This document shows, piece by piece, positions 31,873 through 39,422 of a DNA stretch of 64,000 nt. The DNA comes from CAZZEX01 sp964653285 (GTDB lineage Bacteria; Chloroflexota; Anaerolineae; B4-G1). The notes beneath the pieces are model-generated. The model ran no database searches, was not told the DNA's origin, and saw only the letters and a program-made list of their open reading frames with translations. Within the stretch, counting starts at the first letter, position 1. Every line of letters begins with the position of its first letter. The position numbers and the translations under genes are program-made. Location: NCBI GenBank assembly GCA_964653285.1, contig CAZZEX010000001.1, positions 75,417 to 139,416 of the forward strand, in the 5' to 3' direction.

Positions 31873-33405
31873 ATGGAATTACGACACTATCTTGACATAT
31901 TGAGACGACGGGCTACAGCCATCGTCATCGTCGCGGCACTGACGGTAACTGTGGTAGCCATGGCCGGCCTGCTTATCACGCCGATCTACACAGCCACAGC
32001 CACGGTGAGAGTTATTCAAGACGTAGGCGTGCTGGATCTCGGCATTCGAGAGAGCTACGGCGAACGCTTGATGAACACCTACAGTGCCGTCTTGACCAGT
32101 TGGCCTGTTCTGGAGCAGGCTGCGGAACACTTGGGAAGCCCGCTCTCGGCCAGGCAATTGTACCAGAAGGTCAAGGTCGAGGTCATCCCCGACACAGAGC
32201 TGATGAGGATTGTCGTTCAAGATCAAGACCCCGTCCTCGCCCGTGATCTCGCCAACACCCTGGCCGCGCTGCTGGTAGAGCACGCTCAGAATATCTACGC
32301 AGGCAGCAGCAAGGGCGTGCTCCAGATCGTGGAAGAGCAATTGGCCGGTGTGGAAAACGGGCTCGAAGAGGACCGTCAACGGCTCACGACCTTGCTGACC
32401 AGCAGTGCCCCCAGCGCCGAGGTCGAAGCGCTCAGGAGCCAGATCCAATTCCAAGAGGATGCGTACGACCGGTTACTAGGCCGCTACGAACTCGCCCGGT
32501 TGAACGAGGCTTTGCGAGCCAATAGCATTACGATCGTTGAGCCGGCTTCACTGCCCAGAGTGCCCTCCAACGCTCTCGGCATGATGGAAATCGGCATCGG
32601 TCTCGTCGTGGGGCTGTCCGGCGGCGTCGGCCTGGCGCTGGTTCTGGAAAACCTCGACACGCGCATCCACAGCCCCCAGCAAGTGGAACGTCTGACCCAC
32701 GTGCCGGTGTTGGGTACAGTACCCAGAGGTTTGCTGTCCCTGGATGACCTGGGGCATACCAACGGAACCAGCAGCAAGCCGATCGAAGAAGCATATCGCC
32801 TCCTGGGCATCAACTTGCAGACGCTCAGAGAGGACACTCCTCTGAAGACCATCTTGATCTCCAGCGCTATTCTGAAAGAAGGCGAGTCGATGACGGCAGT
32901 CAACCTGGCTCAGGCCCTCGCCGAACGGGGGCAGACCGTCTTCCTCGTAGAAAGTGATTTGCGGCGCCCGACCGTCGCCAAAATACTGGACATAGAGGAT
33001 GGCAACTCAGGCCTAGGTAGCCTGCTGGCTGAGCGTCCAGCGCTCACTCGCGAGTCGCTCAGCCAGGTAGTGTATCCGGCCAAACAATCCAGCCTTTTTG
33101 TCATCACCGGTGGTCCCAAGATGACCAATCCAACAGCACTCCTGGCCTCACCTTTGATGGAGAAACTCCTCGACTATCTGAGCACCCAGGGACAGATTAC
33201 CTTGCTGGATGCACCGCCGGTGCTGGGCGCGGCCGACGTCTCCGTGCTGGCCCCCAAGGTAGACGGCGTCATCCTGGTGGTCAGGCAGGCTCAGACCAAG
33301 CGTGAACAAGTGCTGGCCGCACTCAAACAGTTGCAGGCCAGTCGGGCGCAAGTGATAGGTACGATCTTTTTGAAAAAAAGCAGCAAGGATTGGAGTTACA
33401 AGTAA
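31873..33405 (+). CDS. Wzz/BY-kinase-type EPS chain-length protein with altered P-loop
   Basis: 510 residues. Wzz domain with membrane helices at 16-37 and 236-257, a periplasmic helical part between, then a cytoplasmic ATPase-like domain (300-505). Walker A' LVESDLRRP (358-366) and Walker B ITLLDAPPVLG are there, but the Walker A position reads ISSAILKEGESMT (329-341) instead of PGEGKST, so the lysine is gone. The tail SSKDWSYK holds one Tyr instead of a Tyr cluster. It probably regulates chain length or export as a scaffold. Ribosome site GAGGAGG lies before the ATG. Confidence 0.88.
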   Translation: MELRHYLDILRRRATAIVIVAALTVTVVAMAGLLITPIYTATATVRVIQDVGVLDLGIRESYGERLMNTYSAVLTSWPVLEQAAEHLGSPLSARQLYQKVKVEVIPDTELMRIVVQDQDPVLARDLANTLAALLVEHAQNIYAGSSKGVLQIVEEQLAGVENGLEEDRQRLTTLLTSSAPSAEVEALRSQIQFQEDAYDRLLGRYELARLNEALRANSITIVEPASLPRVPSNALGMMEIGIGLVVGLSGGVGLALVLENLDTRIHSPQQVERLTHVPVLGTVPRGLLSLDDLGHTNGTSSKPIEEAYRLLGINLQTLREDTPLKTILISSAILKEGESMTAVNLAQALAERGQTVFLVESDLRRPTVAKILDIEDGNSGLGSLLAERPALTRESLSQVVYPAKQSSLFVITGGPKMTNPTALLASPLMEKLLDYLSTQGQITLLDAPPVLGAADVSVLAPKVDGVILVVRQAQTKREQVLAALKQLQASRAQVIGTIFLKKSSKDWSYK

Positions 33406-33421
33406 ACCCCCTTATCAAACA

Positions 33422-33520
33422 AGACTTCGGAAGTCTCTGGATGGGTGCTCCGAAATGAAATTGGCCTGAAGCCAGGCCAAACTTCGCCAGTTCAGGGTGC
33501 TTCCAAGACTTCCGAAGTCT
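33422..33520. repeat. Nested inverted-repeat element
   Basis: AGACTTCGGAAGTCT (33422-33436) and AGACTTCCGAAGTCT (33506-33520) are reverse complements, and each is itself nearly palindromic. Between them TTGGCCT/AGGCCAA (33461-33480) forms a further stem. It fills the gap between the Wzz gene and the sulfatase-like gene. Confidence 0.65.
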
Positions 33521-33574
33521 GAACGGCGCTTATCTGAGGGGTATTATATCTAAGGTCCTCCGGAGGTGTTAAGC

Positions 33575-34924
33575 ATGGCCCAAAAACAACCCAACATTCT
33601 CTTGATCGTGATAGACTGTCTGCGGGCGGACCGGGTCCTCGGGCCGCAGCGGTCAGCCCAGATTCCAGCGCTGCAATCCCTGATTCAACGAGGGGCCGCC
33701 TTTTCCCACATGATCACTGTCAATTCACTTACCATTCCGTGTATGATCAGCCTGTTTAGCGGTGTCTATCCCGTCACCCACGGCGTGCGAGGTATGAGAG
33801 ACCATCGCATATCCGACAGGCTCCCACTGCTGGCCGAAATTCTGCATGAGGCCGGCTACCATACTTTTGCTGAGGTTACCAGCGTCCTGGGGCCCTGGGT
33901 CCACCTCGACCGGGGCTTCGACGAATTCCACTTGCGCAAGGGGGCTGCCCAGCCATTCGTGGGGGAATGGGGAGATGAATTCATCGCCCGGTTCAAAAAT
34001 CGGGAACTGGCAGAGCCCTGGTTTGTATACCTGCATGTCTGGGAAGTCCATCAGCCCCGCCACGTCCTCCCTCAATATAACCACCCTGACTACGGCGAGA
34101 CGCTATACGACCGGGCTATCACCGGCGTAGATGCCCGCCTGGGCGAACTCACAAAAGCCCTGGACGATCACACCTTGGTGTTGATCACCGGCGACCACGG
34201 CGAGAAAACCCCCGATTCCAAACTTGAAGCGCGGGTTGAGAGTCAAAAAAACTCTTACAAAGAACTGGTGAGACGTGTTTTTCCTACCAGGGTTGCGCGC
34301 ACCATTATCCAGGTTGCTACGAGGACCTGGTACCGCTCTACTCGTTTGCTCCGACGCCTGGGTTTGATCAAGAGTTCTCTAACTACCCTCACAGGCCACG
34401 GCTATCACGTGTATGACATCCTTGCTCGAGTACCACTGATTATAGCCGGACCTAATGTCGCCCCTCTCGACCAGGTCATTAGCGAACAGGCACGACAAAT
34501 TGATATTCTTCCCACCATTTTGGACCTGGTCGGCCTGGCTGACAAGATACCTGAACCAATAGACGGCCGCAGCCTGGTTCCACTTCTACGCGGCGAAAAG
34601 TTGGAACCTCTCCCTGCCTTTATTGAAAGTTGGGTCACCGATGCTGTACTTTCCTCATACTATGGCGTGCGCACTGCCGACTGGAAATACGCCTACAACC
34701 CCCGCAACCCCGAACGCGACGAGGAGTTATACGACTTGCGCACAGATCCAGAAGAGACGTCTAATGTCGCTGCCTCTCATCCCGATATAGTCACCGAAAT
34801 GCGCGAGTTGGCTGGTCATCATTTCCAGGCAGTCAAACCCGGCCAGGAGGTGGGTGATGAATTGACTGAAGAGGAATTAGCCGTCCTGACAGAACATTTG
34901 CGAGAGTTGGGATACGTCGAATGA
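33575..34924 (+). CDS. Alkaline-phosphatase-superfamily (sulfatase-like) enzyme
   Basis: 449 residues from the ATG at 33575, 8 nt after GGAGG. Metal-site strand PNILLIVIDCLRADR with Asp14, core LVLITGDHGEKT, ISEQARQIDILPTILDLVGL and the C-terminal YDLRTDPEETSNVA are sulfatase-fold features. At the nucleophile, sulfatases have CxPSR; here it reads NSLTIPCMISLFSG, so Thr53 takes the Cys place and the Arg is Met. That rules against formylglycine sulfatase chemistry and points to a phosphodiesterase or phosphoglycerol/phosphoethanolamine-transferase-like action on the glycan. ATGA overlap with the next gene. Confidence 0.8.
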   Translation: MAQKQPNILLIVIDCLRADRVLGPQRSAQIPALQSLIQRGAAFSHMITVNSLTIPCMISLFSGVYPVTHGVRGMRDHRISDRLPLLAEILHEAGYHTFAEVTSVLGPWVHLDRGFDEFHLRKGAAQPFVGEWGDEFIARFKNRELAEPWFVYLHVWEVHQPRHVLPQYNHPDYGETLYDRAITGVDARLGELTKALDDHTLVLITGDHGEKTPDSKLEARVESQKNSYKELVRRVFPTRVARTIIQVATRTWYRSTRLLRRLGLIKSSLTTLTGHGYHVYDILARVPLIIAGPNVAPLDQVISEQARQIDILPTILDLVGLADKIPEPIDGRSLVPLLRGEKLEPLPAFIESWVTDAVLSSYYGVRTADWKYAYNPRNPERDEELYDLRTDPEETSNVAASHPDIVTEMRELAGHHFQAVKPGQEVGDELTEEELAVLTEHLRELGYVE

Positions 34925-36516
34925 AAAGGCAAGCCACCATGCACTCCCATGCCATTGTCGTGCAATCTACGAGCCAAGATTTGTCACCCGACCATGATAT
35001 CCTGACCGCTGCCAAGGGCGGCGGGATCATCTTTTTCGGCAATCTATTTTCGTATGCCAGCCGGTTTGCCTTCGGGATTGTTGTGGCACGCTCAATTGGA
35101 GCCGATGGCTATGGGCTGTACGACCTGGGGATAACAACTGTTCTGACCCTGACAGGGGTGGTCTTGCTGGGCCTGCCAGGGGGAATCGTGCGCTTCTTGC
35201 CCGCCGTGCTTAGAGAACGCGATGAGGCCCGCGTTGGGGGCATACTACAGGCATCGGTAGCGTTGGTCGGTTTTGTCAGCCTGGTGATGGCGCTGATTAT
35301 CTTCGGGCTGGCCGACCCGCTGGCAGACAATCTGTTTCACGAACCATCTCTGGCCCCTATACTGCGGATAGCGAGTGTTTGCATCCCTTTGACTGCTGTG
35401 GGACGTGTTCTCATAGCCGCCATCCAGGGCTTCGAAGAGATGCAATACCAGGTCTATGCCGATAGCATCCTTTTCAACGTCGGCAAAATCGGCCTGACCG
35501 TGCTGTTTCTGAGCGCTGGTCTGGGCGCATCAGGCGTGCTGACGGCTCACGTTGTGGCCTGGGTTGCGGAAGACGCGTTGCTCTTACATTATCTTAACCG
35601 GCTCTCCCCCCTGCGTCGGCTGCTTCGTGCGAGCCAGCGCAACACGCGTGAACTACTGTCCTTTTCTCTACCTCTGTGGCTGACTCGGCTCATCAATACA
35701 TTCGGCGGTAAGATTGAACTGCTACTCCTGGGCATGTTGGGGACGGTCGCAGCGGTTGGCGTGTACGGCGCAGCACTGCGCATCCAGATGATTGGTACGG
35801 CGCTCCTACTGGCGGTTCAGACAGCAGCCATGCCTATCATCTCTGACTTGCATCATCGAGGTGGGCACGCTCAACTGAACCGGCTCTATCGCACGCTGAC
35901 CAAGTGGTCTTTGTCCTTCAACTTGCCCTTCTTTCTCATGACAACCCTCTTTGCCAGGCCGATCCTTGCCATCTTTGGCCGAGATTTTACGGCCGGGGTA
36001 CCCGTTCTGGTCATTGTGGCCCTGGGTACCCTTGTCAATGCCGGTACCGGGATATGTGGTGCCATGATCAACATGACCGGTCATTCCAGGCTGAGCTTTT
36101 ACAATTCTGTTGCCTCGTTCATCCTGACGCTGACCCTTGACCTGCTGCTTATCCGCGTCTGGGGAATGGTTGGAGCAGCCGTGGCAACCGGCCTGGTCAT
36201 CGCTATTATGAACGTTGTTCGCTTGCTCGAAGTCTACTGGTTCCTCAGATTCTGGCCTTATGATCTCACCTTTGTTAAGCCGGTAGTTGCTGGTTTCGTC
36301 GCCTTAATCGTTGGCTTTGTCACGAACCGCCTGGCCCCGGCCGATCTGAACCTGTTCTACTTGGTGCTCAATATCGCCCTGTTATGGTCAAGCTATGCAG
36401 CCACGACACTACTTCTGGGCCTCTCAGAAGAAGACCAAATGGTGATGAACCGGGTCAAGAGACAGTTCAGCGCAAAACTCCTCCAGCGTCGAACATCTTC
36501 AAAGCTACCATCGTAA
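34921..36516 (+). CDS. Polysaccharide flippase (Wzx/MATE-like)
   Basis: 531 residues, starts within the stop of the previous gene (ATGA). About 14 membrane helices; GGGIIFFGNLFSYASRFAFGIVVARSIGADGYGLYDLG is the typical start of Wzx/RfbX exporters. It should flip lipid-linked repeat units across the membrane. Confidence 0.9.
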   Translation: MKRQATMHSHAIVVQSTSQDLSPDHDILTAAKGGGIIFFGNLFSYASRFAFGIVVARSIGADGYGLYDLGITTVLTLTGVVLLGLPGGIVRFLPAVLRERDEARVGGILQASVALVGFVSLVMALIIFGLADPLADNLFHEPSLAPILRIASVCIPLTAVGRVLIAAIQGFEEMQYQVYADSILFNVGKIGLTVLFLSAGLGASGVLTAHVVAWVAEDALLLHYLNRLSPLRRLLRASQRNTRELLSFSLPLWLTRLINTFGGKIELLLLGMLGTVAAVGVYGAALRIQMIGTALLLAVQTAAMPIISDLHHRGGHAQLNRLYRTLTKWSLSFNLPFFLMTTLFARPILAIFGRDFTAGVPVLVIVALGTLVNAGTGICGAMINMTGHSRLSFYNSVASFILTLTLDLLLIRVWGMVGAAVATGLVIAIMNVVRLLEVYWFLRFWPYDLTFVKPVVAGFVALIVGFVTNRLAPADLNLFYLVLNIALLWSSYAATTLLLGLSEEDQMVMNRVKRQFSAKLLQRRTSSKLPS

Positions 36517-36531
36517 GAAACTGAGCATGAT

Positions 36532-38094
36532 ATGGGGACTGAGACAATCTTGAATTACCCTGCTGGTCTGACTTTAAAGAAATCTGCCATACGACTGCGG
36601 CTTGCTCGCCTGAAGCGCCCAGATTCCATGCACCTGGCAAGGAATATTGTCGGCCCCATCGTTGTGGGCCTGGCTTTGGGTGCTGTCCTGGTCTACGCCA
36701 GGAGATTGCCCTCGAAATGGGCGGGTCTGGTCACTCTGGCCACTATGGCCCCAACTGTCGTTCTTCTAGCGAAGGACATGAGGAAACTCCTGCTGATCAC
36801 CCTGGTCGTTGATATACCGCTGGGGCTTGACATCACGCTAGGCGGGGGAATAGGTCACCTGGGGGGGGCCGGCGGTTTCGAGATCTCACTGATGACGATG
36901 GTGCTGGTCGCGGGTTACGCCCTCTGGCTGACAAACAGACCGGTCGGCGGTAAACCGAAGGTATACACCCACAAGGATATCACCATGCCCGCTCTGGTCT
37001 ATCTGTTCACTATGCTGGTGTCTGCTTTTCAGGCCGTTGACGTGCGGCTCAGCATCACTCAACTTTTCTTGGAAGTGCAATTCTTTCTTATGTACTTTTA
37101 CGTGATCAACCACGTCAAAGGCTGGGCCAGCGTTCGCTTGATCTTTACCACGCTGGTCGTGTGTCTGCTCCTTGAAAGCCTGGTGATGCTCTTGCAGTAC
37201 TTTACCGGTTTCCAGTTTTCCGGTTCGGCCATCAGGACTTTGGCAACCCGAGGCGTCCTCGTCAGTGCATCAAGCCGGGTTGGCGGTACTATGCGCTCCC
37301 CCAATGCTGCCGCAACGTACCTGGCTGCCTCTCTTGCCATCACCTTTGCGGCCTATTTAACAGACAACCGGCTGGTCAACAAGAGGCTGGCATTGACTGC
37401 TCTCTTGACAGGCGCAGCGGCGCTGGTGACGACACAGGCGCGCAGTGGTTGGACCGGTTTTGTGGTAGCGATGCTGATCCTGGCCGCGCAAGCGCTGAGA
37501 AAGCACATTGGCGTAAAAGCCATCTTGCTGTTCTGCATCGTCGCGGTGCTCATTGGAGCCGGATTTTCTACACAGATCAAAGAGCGCTTGACTACGGATG
37601 ACTACGACTCTGCCGAGAGCCGTATCTGGCATGCGAAGTTGGCTTTCAACATTCTCAACGATCGCAATTACATGTTTACGGGTGTCGGCCTGAACAATCT
37701 GTGGTTGGTCATGCGTGATTACCTGCCCCTGGAAATGATGGGCAGGACACACTTGCACGTAATTCACAACAAGTACTTGATAATTTGGACTGAAACGGGC
37801 TTGTTTGGTCTCTTGTCCTTTCTTTGGCTGTTGCTGGCCGGTGGCAGACGAGCCCTTCAGTCACTGATGCGCACAAAGGACGCCTATGTCTCTATTATCA
37901 TCACTGGCTTGCTGGCTGCTCTGGTTGTTTGCTTGTTGCTCATGGCAAGCTACCACTTCGCCGGACGCATGCGCCCCCAAATGATCTGGTTTATCCTCGC
38001 CCTCATTGCCGCGACTAGCCAACTTGATAAGGAGACAGAAGGACTAGGAGCACCTGTCAAGGCACAACAATTAGAACGGCCGAGTCACCTGTAG
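36532..38094 (+). CDS. O-antigen polymerase/ligase family protein (Wzy/WaaL)
   Basis: 520 residues with about 12 membrane helices. TTQARSGWTGFVVAMLI and HNKYLIIWTETGLFGLLSFLW are the Wzy_C/WaaL signature segments, and the large loop between lies on the outer face (TTDDYDSAESRIWHAKLAF). It polymerises or ligates the glycan. Starts 15 nt after the flippase and ends 1 nt before the glycosyltransferase. Confidence 0.88.
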   Translation: MGTETILNYPAGLTLKKSAIRLRLARLKRPDSMHLARNIVGPIVVGLALGAVLVYARRLPSKWAGLVTLATMAPTVVLLAKDMRKLLLITLVVDIPLGLDITLGGGIGHLGGAGGFEISLMTMVLVAGYALWLTNRPVGGKPKVYTHKDITMPALVYLFTMLVSAFQAVDVRLSITQLFLEVQFFLMYFYVINHVKGWASVRLIFTTLVVCLLLESLVMLLQYFTGFQFSGSAIRTLATRGVLVSASSRVGGTMRSPNAAATYLAASLAITFAAYLTDNRLVNKRLALTALLTGAAALVTTQARSGWTGFVVAMLILAAQALRKHIGVKAILLFCIVAVLIGAGFSTQIKERLTTDDYDSAESRIWHAKLAFNILNDRNYMFTGVGLNNLWLVMRDYLPLEMMGRTHLHVIHNKYLIIWTETGLFGLLSFLWLLLAGGRRALQSLMRTKDAYVSIIITGLLAALVVCLLLMASYHFAGRMRPQMIWFILALIAATSQLDKETEGLGAPVKAQQLERPSHL

Positions 38095-38095
38095 C

Positions 38096-39277
38096 ATGAA
38101 TATCTGGTATTTCTACATGAACCCACGTTCAACATCGAACGATAATGTAGAAGCGCCTTCCATTCATATTATGGAGACGATCCATGCCCTGCGCGCACAA
38201 GGGCACCAGGTTCACCATTTTCTGTACGGAGACGTTGTAAGGCAGACAGAGAGGACCCTGCGGCAAACTGCTCGGAGAATCAGCTCCAAAAATCCTTTGT
38301 TTCGGGCCGTTAAGCCGCTTGTGCGCGACATTTATGAGTTGTATCGAGACACACAAGACATACACTTTGTAGCCCCCATTTTTGGGGACAATCCCATGGA
38401 TCTGATCTACGAGCGATTGGTGCAACATAAATCATCCGTCTCGGCATGTGCCCAAAAGTATGAGATCCCACTCATTGTCGAAAGTAATGCACCCGTGGAA
38501 GAACGGAGGGAACACTGGGGGGCTCCTCTTTTCTTTGCCACCAAGCGTCTGGAGAAAAAAATCTTGCAGCGAGCCGACGCCGTCACAGTTGTATCCACCC
38601 CTCTCAAGAGATATTATGAGAGAATGGGCATGGACACGCAAAAGATATTTGTTTTACCGAACGGTGCAAACCAGGAGCGTTTTTCGCCGGAGAACGTGTC
38701 GCGCGATGTTCGCGCAGAATTGGGACTTGACGATAAGGTTGTCGTCGGTTTCGTGGGCAATATTTTTGTTTATCACGGCATCGAATTGTTTTTACCTCTT
38801 GCTCGCGCCTGCTCGTCAGATGGTGACATCCACCTGATGATTGTTGGCGCTGGTCAAGGACGTAACGAACTTCGGTCTGCATTAGACCGAGAGCATCTAA
38901 GCAACAGGTTTACTTTCATTGATCCTATTCCGAACGTTGAAGTGCCGAACTACATCGCGGCGATGGATATATGCATACTGCCCCGATTTATGTGGTACGG
39001 TTCGCCAATGAAAATCTTTGAATACGGGGCTATGGGTAAAGCAATCGTGGCCCCCGACCAAGAGAATATCCATGACGTGCTGACTCATGGAGAGACGGCG
39101 TTCCTCTTCGAACCAGGGAATCCAACTGCGTTAGTCCAGGCGATTCAAGAGTTGGCCAGAGACGAATGCCTGCGCGTTCGATTAGGACATGCTGCCCGCA
39201 AGCACATTTTGACCAACCATACCTGGACCAGGAATGCGGAAAGGATCTTGAGAATCTACCGGCAGATAGTCTCATAG
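38096..39277 (+). CDS. GT4-family glycosyltransferase
   Basis: 393 residues. GT-B fold: N-terminal half IWYFYMNPRSTSNDNVEAPS..., hinge near AVTVVSTPLKRYY, then LPNGANQERFSPE and the EX7E-like motif SPMKIFEYGAMGKAIVAPD in the donor site. It should add one sugar from a nucleotide donor to the growing lipid-linked unit. Directly follows the polymerase gene. Confidence 0.9.
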   Translation: MNIWYFYMNPRSTSNDNVEAPSIHIMETIHALRAQGHQVHHFLYGDVVRQTERTLRQTARRISSKNPLFRAVKPLVRDIYELYRDTQDIHFVAPIFGDNPMDLIYERLVQHKSSVSACAQKYEIPLIVESNAPVEERREHWGAPLFFATKRLEKKILQRADAVTVVSTPLKRYYERMGMDTQKIFVLPNGANQERFSPENVSRDVRAELGLDDKVVVGFVGNIFVYHGIELFLPLARACSSDGDIHLMIVGAGQGRNELRSALDREHLSNRFTFIDPIPNVEVPNYIAAMDICILPRFMWYGSPMKIFEYGAMGKAIVAPDQENIHDVLTHGETAFLFEPGNPTALVQAIQELARDECLRVRLGHAARKHILTNHTWTRNAERILRIYRQIVS

Positions 39278-39337
39278 GTGCGATCGAGACAGAACCAGTG
39301 GAGTCACAGATAATAAAGAATAAAGGAGGTGACACAA

Positions 39338-39364
39338 ATGGGATTCAAGAAGACAGCTTTGTGA
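39338..39364 (+). other. Eight-codon open frame with a near-ideal ribosome site
   Basis: AAAGGAGGTGA (39322-39332) matches the anti-Shine-Dalgarno end completely and stands 5 nt before ATG GGA TTC AAG AAG ACA GCT TTG TGA (MGFKKTAL). It lies in the 145-bp gap before the BcsB-like gene. A leader peptide, or the start of a gene broken by an early stop. Confidence 0.4.
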
Positions 39365-39422
39365 AAAGTACTTTACCGTCAGTGTTTATATGGTCCTGCA
39401 AAAACGTGCTAGCGAGGTTCTT

